Shown: in pieces, positions 1 to 12,200 of the stretch | How the letters are laid out: every line of letters begins with the position of its first letter | Position numbering within the stretch: the first letter of the stretch is position 1 | Source of the DNA: Ulva prolifera | Lineage: Eukaryota > Chlorophyta > Ulvophyceae > Ulvales > Ulvaceae | DNA length: 64,000 nucleotides | Reading direction: 5' to 3' | NCBI GenBank assembly: GCA_023078555.1 | Contig: CM041198.1 | Location: 646,856 to 710,855, forward strand | The notes under the pieces: generated by a model | Databases searched by the model: none | What the model was told of the DNA's origin: nothing | What the model saw: only the letters and a program-made list of their open reading frames with translations | Program-made: the position numbers and the translations under genes

Positions 1-3000
1 AGCTGCCACGCGGGGGGCCCTGCGGCAGGGCGTCGGCGGCGGCCGCAGCCGGGTCGGCGGCCGCTGGGGGGTCCCATGCGCCCTCCATCTGTACGCCGAG
101 GGCGCCGCCGGCCGGGTCCGTGATGGACTCGCGCATGAGCGACACGAAGAAGTCGGCCTTGTCCAGGCCGTCGTCGTCGCCGGCGAGCAGCTGCTCTCGG
201 TAGCCCGACAGGATCTGGAGCACCGCCATCGCTCTGCAGCACAGGGCCTCTGGCGTCGGCCACACACGCACATGGGCGGGTGTCTCTCATGCCTGCTCCC
301 GCAGTGCATCGCCCCGCCACGTGGCGCAGCCATCTGCTTGTGAACAGGCTGGGCACTGCGCTTCCCATGCTGTTCATGCGCTGATCATATCGCATGAAGA
401 TGGATCTGGTACGACAGCGGGAGGGAGCGCGGCTCGAGTGAAGCGCCGAAACGCCCGGTTGTCGCGAGGAGGTGACTAGCATGCGCAGGACACAAGGCTG
501 CTTAGATTCATAGTTACAGAACGGCAGCCGCATGAGTGGATAGCTGTGACGGCCGACTGGCCTAAGGGCTGGACTAGCCTGAGGGTGTGCCTTCACTGCC
601 TTGTGCCAGCAGCTCCGCCCCCCGCTCCCGCTGGCTGCTATGACAAATCAGTGCTGCATCACTAGGCCCACCCACATACAGGAGCCTGCACTTGACAGGA
701 TACTTCCAACCGAGAAGCCGTCAGACCAACGGTGCGTGTGCAGGTTCTGGCGGGTAGGGTCGCACCGCTCGGGCCCGTATCGCGCCGCCTCCGACCACAC
801 GCACACGAGCAGGTTGCGCAGGCCCTGCAGCGCCTGGCGCTGCCGCGACGTCGGCTTCTTGTGCAGGTTGGCGGCTGTGTAATCAAGCTCCGGGGCAAGG
901 GCGCCGGCCTTGGTCTCGTCGGCCATCAGGCGCTTGAGCCGGTCGGCCGCAAGCTCCTCCTCTTCCTGCTTCTGAAACTCATCGAGAAGCTGCACACGGG
1001 GCACCGTGAACACGCGTATCTACAATGTAGCAGAGGGACACAAACACATGAAAACTCCGCACGACGCGCACCGCCCACCACGATTCTAGCTGCGGCACTC
1101 CAAGGGCACTCCGCGAGTCATACGTACGTAGCACAAGCACAGGCCATTGCCTGCGGTGTGGTGAGCATGCATTGCAGCGCCAGGCAACATGTGCTGCGTC
1201 TTTGATGGTGGGTCGATGGCAGAGTTCAGGGGCATGGCAGTGGGTGTACAGGGATGCGCACCCGCTGCACGACCTCCGGGGCGACCCAGACGTCATCGAG
1301 GCCTTGGAAGAGGAATGCAGGTAGTGTGGGCGCCATGGGGTCGGCCGCGAGCTGGGCCTGCAGCTGCTGCCAGCCGGCCTCGCCGATGCCGCGGGTCGGC
1401 CTGTTGAAGATGCGGTTGAGTGCGGGGCTGCTGAGAGGGTTGGCTGCAAGCACCATGTACGCCAGGAGATCCTTCCCCACCACGCTGCACACATGTGGCC
1501 TCGTTCAGCAAGGAGGCTGCAGCTGTGCCAGTCTCGAGGCAGCACTGAAGGCGCGGGCCGGACGCAGAAGTCAACAAAGCGGTGGAGGTCTGAGGGAGGC
1601 TCTCATTGGCATGACGTTTGTTGACTTCCAGATGGTATGCAATACACAGTCCCAGTGTGCAGCTTAAAAAAGTCAGGTCATTCTTAGCAACAGACCAGAT
1701 AGGCTGCAGAAACAGACATGCCCTGGCCAGAGATTCTCTATGCCACGGCCGTCCTTGTCCTCCATGGAATTACTTCTGGATGAGCTGCAGTTGCCATGTG
1801 CTGCTAGCACACACCTACGACGTCACGCAGTGGTGCAGGAAGCGTGCTTGCGTCTGAGGTTGTATGTGGCAACAGCAGTGATGGCGCAGCCACGAGAGTG
1901 TGTTTGATCGAGTAGCAGGCTTCTGCGGAGCTGCCAGAGTCTCTGTGACGCAGTGGGCAGGGCCAGAGGGCTGCAGCAGAGGCGGCACCTGTCGAGGATT
2001 TCCGTGTTTCCGTATCGCCGGTACGGCACTCGATGCTTCAGGAGCTTCATCTCCACGAGGTCACCGTACATGTGCTTCGGGTAGAGCACCGCAATCTCTG
2101 AGCCTGGCATGCCACTGCGGAGGAAGTCGAGGATCCCTTCAACAATGCTCTCAGCCTCTGCCTGTAACAGCAGAGCCCTGCTCTCGGAGACGCCCACTAG
2201 AGGGCGTGCCCATGCAGCACGCAGCCTGTGGAGTCGAGTTGCAGATATGCATCGAAGAACAACAGGTGCAAGCGTGCTGTCAGCAGTTGGGGCACCACTC
2301 GATAGTTGCATGGTTCGTAGTTTGGGGGGTGATGGACGACCTACGGAACATGCAGGAATACCGTAAAATGGGTGTATTCATGCAAGGTCTGCAGCTTGGG
2401 GTGCACCTGCGTGTGCTGCAATCGTGTGGCACGGTGGCAGCTTTTATAAGGGGTCATGCTCTCGAAATGCAACTCTGTATCCGATTCACATCAGCTGGAA
2501 CCAGACACACTGCTGGTAAGCATGGCCACGCGAGCAGCGCTTGAGCAGGCCAGGGTGGACACTACTCACGCCAGCAAACACACCAGGGATGACACAGCAT
2601 GGCTCAAGACTGCCTGCCTGATGTTCAGCGGTTTACTTTTCACCATGAAAAATGAACGCGGCTCTACCTCGAGATACGGCTCTATCTCGAGATATGGGGC
2701 GGGCAAACAAGATGACACAACAGCAAGACTGCTTGCACCGCCGGCCACACTTCAGCATGGTTCAAGCCAGTAACTCAGCAGTAATATTGGAATTCTCACA
2801 AGGCAGGCTTCGTCAGACCTGCATGATCATTTGGGAAGGGTGCCGACATATGGTGGGCTGTCGGCGCTGTGGCACACAGCCCTGCACCAGCTCCAGCAGC
2901 GCACATTCTCGTTTGCAGCGGATGTAAACACAACAGGCAAGTCTCCATTTCTCATCACTGCGGGTTTCTGGCGGAGAGCGCCGCCAGAGGTGGTCATGGC

Positions 3001-5931
3001 ACAGGCCACGCTCTCTGCGATCCCCACGATGCTCGCCAGGGAGCGGTAGTTCTCATGCATGCCATAGTCCTTGATGTTGGGGAAAGTCTTCTTGCACTCG
3101 TGTTGAAAGAGCTTTGCCTGCATGCAGGCAAACTGTGGATATGCATGTCGCTGCTGGTGGCGCCCCTGGGGACACCTGAGTGCTCTAGTTGATGCCTGGA
3201 GGGTGGACAAGCAGCAGTGGCCTCCCTGTGCAGTGGGAGCGGGATGGAGTCCAGCGGGACGGAGCCCATCGAAACCACTCACATGTTTCAGGGCCGCTGC
3301 AAGTTTTGCAGACACACATCAGGCCTGATGTGCTGAAGCCAAGATCAGAACGACACAAGGGTGATCCATGTGTCGTTCAAAATTCCCACTGTTGGCATAA
3401 CACATGCTTGCAGTTGCTACATGTGGTTCTGGGGAAAACAGATCGCGCAGTGCAAACACAAGTTGTACCACAGAGCCATAGAGATACAGCAGTACCAGGA
3501 ACACCGCATAGCTGGCAGGAGGGACCCACATCGGCGCCTCGAAATTGGTAGATAGCTTGGTCCATATCTCCCACCAAAAACAAATTCTCGTGGCGCTTTG
3601 AGATGGTGCTCACGAATTGATACTGCCCTCGCTCGTTGTCCTGGACTTCGTCCACCAGAATATGCTGGTATGCATCCATCAGCGACAGGAGCTCTGGCTG
3701 TGAGGCCAAGAGCGCGTTCACTAAGGGGATGTACATTCCGATCCAGACTGTGTTGGAAGCCTGCAAGTGGACGCTCACAAGCTCATGCAACTGGAGGCAC
3801 AGTATCCCCATTGACTGCAGGGCTTAGGCAGACCAGCTGACCACAACGTTTGGTAAATACTGGGCGCAAGAAGCAAGCTAGCGATCCATCTTGAACTTTT
3901 TTTTTCAGAGATAGCATACAGAAACTGTGCGCGACGCTGGCCGCTTGTGCTGTCATCTGTCCGGCTCGATGGGATCTGTGGCACTCTGTAACAAATTGTG
4001 ATTGATTGCTCACTCAACACACAGACCACCTCAGCCAGCCAGAGTGGACAACAAGTGGAAGTCAAACCTGTTACCAGGCCACAGCATCACTGTGATGAAC
4101 ATGCACATACTCTTCGATCAACTTGGCCTGTTTTAGGCTTGTGCTGTGGTGGTTTCATGCAAGCATGCGGCAATGCCACACAACGTGGTGATCCCCCGAG
4201 CTGCGAACAGATGGGGCGGACCTCCAGCTCCTCGACCAGTTCTGCCATGACTTCCGGCCACACGTTCAGGTAGAGACTTTTGTTGTCAAAGTGAATCTGT
4301 GAATTGGCGTATGTGCGTTGCGCCAGGCTTTGAAAGAATGCTCGCCTGTTGTTTTTGCCAGGCCAGATGTCCTCCCCATCAGTGAGCACGCGCTTCAGCA
4401 CCTGCACAAGCAGGCTGTGGCACGGGGAAAAGAGGATCACGCAGCCGCCGTCTTCAATTTCAACTGCATACGGTGCTCTGCGCTGTGGACGTATCGTGTG
4501 TGAGGCCAGGACAACGCACTGCACCGCTTCCGCACAGACCAGTGATCGTCGGGACAGATGCTGAAGTAGAAGGTGCATTGTGCAGGCAGACACTCATAGC
4601 ACAGGGTGGACGCACTTGAGAGACGCGCTTTGCAATGATTGGGGAGACTTTAGCAGAGCGGCCTCTCTTGGTCTTGGCGGTTTTCTCCTGCTGTTCCAGT
4701 GCCCTGCGATATTCGGTGTACAAATGCTGGTCAACCTGGTCATCGGGCTTGAGCTTCTTGAAGTCCGGTGCCTGATACAGCTTGTACGTCAAGATCTTGG
4801 TGAGTATCGCATCGACATCCTGGTCTGTGGCAGTTGTGAATGCCCCGGTGTACTCTCGTGAACCTGGGAGCTTTCGTATCCACCTGTAACAGTGGCACGA
4901 TCTGAGCAAAGATGATGGCATCAACCAGCGAATGACACGCTCCAGATCAGTGGGAGATAGTTGGTCGCTGGCCCAGCAGTGCATCACAGCACCAGCACTT
5001 GCTGCAGACACGTCTAGATCCCCTGCTGGACTGTGGTGAAATTCTGGTCATCCAGGACATCTCTATCATATACTCAGTGTCATGCTTTCCAGGCAGCGCT
5101 AATTGCAGAGCTACAGAGGGTGCATTCGATGATCGGACAGCACGTGCCTGGAAATTGGACTGACATGTACAAGCACAGAGCTGACCGATACCACCTCCAG
5201 CGACTTTCATAGCTGCTGCAGATGTGCTTGAGCGGGCATGGGCAAATAAGCCAACACAGCATACCAACGCCATGCTCTGGGCCCGGAAAGCTTTTAACCA
5301 CGACAAGGGATCAGAGGTCACCTGCGGAGGATGCTGCCGCATATGCTGTGGTATGTTCCGATTGTGAGCGCCTTACACACAGTCGGCCCCAGAAGCTGCT
5401 GAAGCCGCTCTTTCATCTCTGCAGCTGCCTTTCTAGTGAAGGTAATTGCCATGATCTGTGACGGACTCACACCAGAGCCTACTAAATTCGCTATCCGAGT
5501 GACAAGCACCTGCAGGTAGAGCACTTCGAACTCTGCAATTCACGGATGGACAATTGCCAAAGCACGGCCACAGAGATTCAGATTTTGAGCAGCTGTACCC
5601 GGGTCTTGCCGCTTCCTGGCCCCGCGATCACTCGGCAAGGGCCATCAAGGTGCATGGCAGCTGCTGCTTGACTAGGATTTAAGTTGGCCAGATCGACACT
5701 CGGCTTGACTGAGGTTGTACCAGATGCTTTAGCTGCGGCAATAGCTGTATGCCTCGATTGCTGGCGACTTCGGCCTGTTTCATGACGGCTGCAGTCCTTG
5801 CCCCAGAAATGGCACCTGCGCACTCTGCAGTTGGTCCGGAACCTGGCGACATCAGCGTGCGGGCTCCACAGCATGGAACACCCGATCGGTCTACTCCAAA
5901 CACTTAACACTGCTTTCGCGATTAAGCTCAT
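1..5931 (-). CDS. SRS2: UvrD/PcrA-type superfamily 1 DNA helicase, SRS2-like (partial, runs off left edge)
   Basis: SF1A 3'-5' DNA helicase; relatives (Srs2, UvrD) unwind DNA and strip recombinase filaments during repair. Exons on the minus strand in coding order: 5931-5599, 5509-5322, 4883-4616, 4401-4222, 3760-3530, 3117-2905, 2161-1989, 1484-1262, 989-766 and 233-1 (open). All nine junction phases agree. Visible motifs are a Q-motif-like NPSQ, Walker A GPGSGKTR (residues 104-111), motif Ia ITFTRKAAAEM, Walker B ILVDEVQDNERGQYQF, motif III GDMDQAIYQFRGAD, motif IV ENYRS, the 2B-type RRYGNTEIL and NRPTRGIG. Motifs V and VI would lie beyond base 1. The ATG at 5931 gives an Arg/Cys-rich leader that may be an organelle-targeting sequence, or an upstream exon may exist. 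Walker B reads DEVQD rather than the commoner DEFQD. The family is secure; the assignment to SRS2 within UvrD-like helicases is inference from plant genomes. Confidence 0.9.
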
Positions 5932-8197
5932 GTATTTGTTTGCGCAGAATTACCGTCGCGGACGCTCCCATGCCTACAGAGCGATCAGTAGGTCTGCCCA
6001 GCTGCAGCCATCGCGGTCACTGAGTTGCGCTATCACAGCTGGCCACCCAACACGTCATGGATCTTATCAGGAATACTGCTTCCTTGTCTTCCGGATCACC
6101 GCCGTGCACCTTTTGGAATCTTGCGAGTCGTAATGCATGCCTGGCAGCGATGCACGAGTTGTCGACGAGAGGGACGTGCACGCCCAGCACCTATGTACAA
6201 CCGGATACGGCAGGGCAGTCATTGAGTAGCCACCGAAGTGTAAGATATTGTACATAGGATTCGCGCCATGCAGAACCTTCGCGCCACCGCCCAGCAAGGT
6301 TCCACTGCTGGTGTGGTTTCTGATGCATGGTCTTGCAGCCGGAACATGTTTTGTGGCCTCATCCACATGCCGTCGATCGCTTCGTCAAGTAGTAGACTGT
6401 GAAATGAAATGGCACTGCGACGTGCTGCATCGTGATACGCAAGCATGTAGACTCACGCTGTGGATGTGGTGCGATAGCACACCACGCAGCAAAACAAAGC
6501 CCGCCAGGAATTGCTCCGATTTCCCGGATTCTACGGTGATATCAACCTGTCCGAGCACCAGCAGATGATCAAGCCAAACGCGCTATATTTTGTCATGCTG
6601 AGCCCTGCATGCGTCTGCTTCAATTCACACAGCACTTGACCCCAGGACTGCCGACAAGAGTGGCATCGCCTGGCCATCTGGCCGATCCAAAAAAGTGCAT
6701 CTGGTACCGGCTACCCACAGTCGTATCTATCCTTACAGCAGATGGCCTCCACCGCATGGTGAAGCTCATTGCGGACGAAACGGAATCCTCCGCGGCTGCA
6801 CAATATGGCCAGTGCCCCTGCAGTAGGCCGACACCAGTTACGTTGAATGCACCAACCGCCGACCACAGGGCTGATTGCTTCTCACCCAGGCAATGGGCCA
6901 GGTAGCGTCAGATCGGGAACTACGAGCGAAGGGCAAAGCTCACGCACAGCAAGTCCAGGCAGCCGAGTGCTGGGAAAGTGTCCTGGACAGGCTGGGTGCC
7001 CTCGACCATTGGGCGAGCGTCAGTTGGGAATGACCATGCCAGGCCGAATGGCCCGCCCGGGCAACTGCGTCTGGAGGTGTGGCAGCGTGCACCTCCGCTG
7101 CACAGCTTGCATTGACAGGTTGGTGTGTGGAAGTCCAGAGGTGCCTGGGTCTTCTGCTTTGTGACCGTGCCGGTAGCCCTGTCTGCATCCTGGTCAAGGA
7201 TCGCAAAGGCCGCAGGGCTAGCTCTGCCACAGAAACTCATCTGATGTGACAGTTGCGCCCTGTGTCGCCCGATAGCTCAGGAGCCAGTTATACGCTTACC
7301 CATGTCTCTGCGAGTTCCAGTGATTGGAGTCATGGTCCCTGCCTCCGGCGATGCTACAGTGGACGGTGTTGATGGAGCAAGTTTGGGGCCTCTCTTCGGA
7401 CCAGTGAAGTCTGTGTCCCCTGGACACATGCAGATGCTTTGCAATGGGGGGACAGCGGGTGCAGCGCTGGCTGAAAGTGACAGTGCGGTATGTCCTCAGG
7501 CGAACGGCGCTAGTCTTGGTGTGGCCTACGCACTGCTTGGGTGCAGCCGGTCGCTCTTTGGCTTGATGTATTTGTTTGCTTTGCCATATAATGGCCCGAT
7601 ATGTGTAACTTGATAACGCACTGCTTGGGTGCATGGTGCAGCACATCTCGAAAAGGTCTCACAGAACATGCTCTTCCGGGCATATCCTGATGGCCGTAAC
7701 GCAGTTGACTCAAACAGGCACCTGTTGTGACGACGCAGGATACGCAGGGCGACAGCAGCTGAGAGATTCAGGCCTTTCGCACGTGAGGTGAATATCACAG
7801 AACAAACGAAGCATAGCAGCCTCGGATGTGTGTGTGTGTGTGTGCTACAGTCAGAGGTCCCTCCACTGAACCAACATCGGACGGGCGCAAGTGCTTGAAA
7901 ATTGAGGAAGTGGGGAGGCTCAGGCGCCCTGCTGGGTGAGCCTAGTGGAAGTGCAATGGCAAATCACAGGACAGTCGCCCACACCTGTGGTGGTTGACAT
8001 GAGCCTGCACGTCTGACACTAGAGGAATGATGGACTATGATTGTCACAGTGGTGTGTCCTGACGCAAAGGATTCAACAGTGTACACACAATCGCATCTCA
8101 CTGGATTATCGGCGCGTTGACCTACCATACAGCGGGATACCAGTGATCTGCCATGCACGCCTCTCGAGGCTGTGCTGCCTCTCCATTCAAGAAAAAT
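5932..8197. other. Region with no gene called (SRS2-like 5' side to SNARE 3' end)
   Basis: All frames hold only short ORFs without a recognisable domain. Further 5' exons of the helicase or the 3' UTR of the SNARE gene could lie here. A (TG)9 microsatellite sits at 7827-7844. A minus-strand ORF around 6920-7240 contains a CxCxxC run, but nothing else supports it as a gene. Confidence 0.4.
7827..7844. repeat. (TG)9 microsatellite
   Basis: Nine perfect TG dinucleotides in the intergenic stretch before the SNARE gene. Confidence 0.9.
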
Positions 8198-8693
8198 CTA
8201 TAGGATCCACATCACAAAGGATTTGATCCGCGATAAGAATGCTACTGAGAGGATGAGGACGACGGCATATATGGGCAGAATAATCATGTGGCCGAAGGAG
8301 CTGGTCATATCCCGATGAAGCTTTTTCATCTTTTTCATGCCACCTTCCATTGCAACTTGTGCCATCTCCAGCTGTTTGGCGACCAGATCCTGGATCTTCC
8401 CGGTCTCTTGCACCTCCTGATCAATATGCTTCACCCTCACCTTCAGCTTATCCATAGCATCAGAAAGGAGGCCAAGCTCTTCGTCGACCTCGTCTTCATG
8501 TTTTCCAAGTGTAGCCCGCTGCAGCGGGCCAACAAATGATCAATGGGTGGAGCTTGAAACAGGGCATATCACTAATTTGAATGAATCATTGCGTCAAAGA
8601 GGTCGTAAGAGCACGTACATACGAACTAGATTCATATTCATCGCTCTGTTGTCCCTTTCCAAACCTTCCCCTTGTGCTCCCACTCCATGCCAT
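8198..8693 (-). CDS. Bet1/Sft1-like Qc-SNARE
   Basis: Small tail-anchored SNARE of 131 residues, predicted to act in ER-Golgi or intra-Golgi vesicle fusion. Two exons: 8693-8619 (25 codons from ATG, donor GTACGT) and 8518-8198 (acceptor CTGCAG, ending TAG), joined in phase 0. The N-terminus is short and Ser/Arg/Gly-rich, ending DEYESSSY, much like the leader of plant Bet1 proteins. It is followed by a heptad-repeat SNARE motif (from EDEVDEELGLLSDAMDKLK to about KKMKKL), a single hydrophobic span (about residues 107-124, IILPIYAVVLILSVAFL) and a few lumenal residues. In the presumed zero-layer region I see EVQETGKIQ, so the exact zero-layer Gln is ambiguous. Length and architecture fit Bet1/Sft1 better than syntaxin-6/8 or SYP5/7, which are longer. 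It is divergently arranged with XPB. Confidence 0.72.
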
Positions 8694-9207
8694 CAGGAAC
8701 AGGTGAACACGACCTAGCCGCCGACAAGATCACAGTTTATGCAGGAGTGTTACATCGTGTTCCCTGTCTGTGAAGGCGTTCGGCTGCAGTGGCACCAGAT
8801 CAGCGTGTTGCTGTGTCTCAGGACCTTTGTTGTAGCTTGCTGGTCCAGGCATACGCGAAAACGTGCAACAGCCTAAACATTCGTCAGGTTGAATGTCGAG
8901 GGACGATGCAATGTCTGTTTGTCGCCAGCGCTCCAAGCAAATGCGGAGGAAGCTGCGGCATGCTTCGCAGCAAGTGAGAGCCAATGCCCCTTCGCCACCG
9001 ACAGGTTCCCAGGCTCTGCAGCTCTGTCCATCACCGTGCACCGATATATTTCCTCCGCTGTGCGTGCACAACATGGACATACATGCAGGAGAGCCAACAT
9101 GTGGTTCTGTTTGAGCTGTTGTTCCGCGCGTGTCGCAGCACACGGCACGGGGCACGAAGGCAGCGATCTATCCGGCTGTTGGACCTGAGCGCAGCCAGGC
9201 AGTTGGC
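8694..9207. promoter_or_regulatory. Shared intergenic region between divergent SNARE and XPB genes
   Basis: These 514 bases separate the start codons of two oppositely oriented genes, so both promoters and 5' UTRs should lie here. I see no clear TATA box at a fixed distance from either start. The regulatory role rests on position only. Confidence 0.45.
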
Positions 9208-12200
9208 ATGTCTGGAAAGTACAAGAAAATCAAGCTTTCTAATACAGGCACAGTGAATGCATCTCGTGTGGCTGCGCCAAGCGGCACTGTAGAAAGTGAT
9301 GACGATTCAGACAACTTCCAAATTGCAGCCACACAACCGGGTCAGAAAGCTCGGAGAGCAAATTTGCTGGACGACGACAGTGATGAGAATCCTGAAGGAC
9401 CGTCTGCACCTGTTTCCAACCAGGGCGCATCTTCGTCCAAGCAACGTCGTGCCAGCTCACGGAGAAAGGAAAGGAAGGACACTGATGAGGTGATCATCAG
9501 CCTTTCATAATCGCCATGCATATTCCATTCGCACAGGTCATTGCATTACCCGTGCCTTGCGGCTCCCTATCTCCATGGTGGAGTGGGAACGACAGGCGGT
9601 GACGTCAAAGCAACACGATGTCTCACACACGATCCCTGCCTGTCGCTGAACGAGATCAACACTTGACAGCGAGCATGCTCGTTGTCGCGACGTGTTGTGA
9701 ATAAGCACTTGCGTCGGTGGGACACGCCGTGATCACCTGGCTTTGAGTACAAATAAACACCATGCTACATTGAATCGGCTCAGACGTGCAGTACGTCCTG
9801 AGCGGTGATGATGAAGCAGCTATTAGTGACGGTGGGGAGTCAGCTGACGTCTCCGAGGTCCCCTCAGAGCCAGAGCCTAGTGGCTCAGAAATGTCTGTGG
9901 GTGAGGACGAAGACGGGGAGTTTGGGCCGCAGCGGGCGCTTCCCAGCAGCAGCAGACAGGCTGCACGCGCAGCCTCGCGAGCTGCAACTGATGCAGCCAA
10001 AGTGAAGCGGGCTGCAAAGGCACTGGCGCGGCAGTCAAAGGCCAAAGCAGCTCTGGACAAGCCAGCTCAGGCCAAGCCGGCACGGAAGCCTGCTGCAGCC
10101 CGACCCCGAGCTGTGCCACAGCTGGTGAAGCAGCACAAGGCTTCTGTCTGGTCTGATTCGGACGACGAGTCACTAGATGGTGCTGCGCCAGGCGTGTCAA
10201 CCAGACACGTCGACTTCCGGCACATGCAACTGAAAGAGGACCACAACTCGAGGTGCGCTGCCACCTCCCACCTCGGGCGCCTAGCCTGCGCTTCCGTGAA
10301 AGACCTTTCCCGACTTGCGGAAGCCGCAGCAAGCAACTCGGTTCATGTACACATGTGCGAGTGAGGGCTCCCGGCCGCAGCATGTGCGGCCATCAGCATC
10401 GGCTCTGCTGTTCCATCTGGCCTGCGATCTTTCATTCAGACCCTTGTTTACATGCATCTCCACATGCTGAGGAACTCAGCACCGCCACATGCTATGCTGC
10501 AATCATGGCACCGCCTCTGCACTGTGCACGAACCCAGCCTGCCTAGAGCACAGGCATCATTTCGTTCCATGAGGGAGATAACAGTGAGGTGGGCTCTCAG
10601 TGGTGCGCCCCTGGAACGCAGGCCGCTGTGGGTGACCCCGGACTACCGCATCTTCCTCGAGACGTTCTCGCCGGTGTACAAGCCGGCGTACGACTTCCTG
10701 ATCGCGATCGCGGAGCCCGTCAGCCGCCCCGAGACGATCCACGAGTACCACCTCACGATGCACTCGCTGTACGCCGCCGTGTCGGTCGGGCTGCCCACGG
10801 CCACGATCATCGAGGTCCTCGAGCGCCTCTCGAAGAACACCCTCGACACGAGCCTCAAGGACTTCATCACCAACTCTACGCAGAACTACGGCAAGGTGCG
10901 GGCCGCATGCACCTCGGTGCCACAGTGTTCTACAGAGGGAGCATGCGCGCGCGGTCGCAGCGGCACGTGTGCATGCGGTGCAGGGCCACAGCCGGGGTGC
11001 GCCGTGGGGATTTGTGTGCTGTGCGTGTTTTGCGCGGCAGGTCTCTGTGATGCGGTGGCGCAACACGGGCACAGGCAGGATCAGGGCCTCCTGAAAACAT
11101 GAACACACCGAGTGGCTCATCAGGGCCAGATTTTGAACCGCAGCAGCAACGGTGTCACATATAAGTTGATAAGGGGTTAGACGGTCAAGTACACGGATCG
11201 GCGATCAGGGGGTCGAGTCTGAATTCCCACCTCGAGCCCTGGATTGCCGCCCTTCGGTTCTGCTGTTTCCGGTGACAGGTACCCAGCATGCTCATGGTCT
11301 GTGATGCCTGTGAAGCGAGAGCCTCGGTTGCGGCTATTGTTTGAAGTTTGTTTGCATTGTTGCATGTCTGAAACATACTGTGCATCATCGTAAACGTCCA
11401 GCCAGCCAGCCAGCCAGCCAGCCAGCTGTACACTTCTGTCAAGCCTGCTTGTGGATTGGACCCAAGCAGCAGCATCGTGGTGCACCCGAATTCAATTGGG
11501 AACAAACGAACAATCACCTTGGAGCCAGGCAGCAGCCTGGTCCCTGGAGTGCATGCAAGATCATTCATTCTGTTGTACACCATCTGTGCTGTTTTCTTGT
11601 GCACTTCCTGTGGTGCCTCTGCCTCTCTGGCTCGGTAATTGGTTGGTAATTGGTTACTGTAACACTGCGTGTGCATAGACAATTTTTGCATTACTACACG
11701 CACTTAGCCAATTATTCAACCTGGACCCAGGTTTACAAATCATTGCCGCAGTAGTACCATTGGACCATTGTATCTGCTTCAGAAGCAGTGGTTTTCAAGC
11801 CGTGGCCTACTGTGGGACTGATCGACTGTGTGAACTGAGTCAACCTGCTTCCATCTAGGGCCTGTGTTGAATGCCTTATGAAGCATTTTGGTGTCAGACA
11901 CACACAATGATAAAGAGGCTACTTGACTTGTGGGCGCATGCCCTGTTGTGTAGTGGTATGCCGGGGCTGTGGTGATAAACAGTCTGAAGCAGGGCACACC
12001 ATAGCAGTGCGTAGTGTCCCAAGCACACCAACGCGGCGTGTGGGGTTTGTCCCACACAACTGAAGTTGGCCTGATTGTTGTAGAGTTGGTGGTAGACTTG
12101 ATCGTGCAGACCTTGGATGTGAGGCATTGTATGATGCATGGCATGACTCATCTACTCACAGCCGCTTGCTGTTGCTTCTCTGCACGAGAATGAGATTCTC

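Noticed and set aside
2663-2698. Short duplicated GGCTCTA(C/T)CTCGAGATA in an SRS2-like intron
   Set aside because: Two 17-base copies only. It is consistent with simple local duplication and has no further structure.
11190-11260. Possible T-arm (GGGGGTCGAGTCTGAATTCCC) in XPB intron 3
   Set aside because: The stem pairing is offset and no cloverleaf can be formed.
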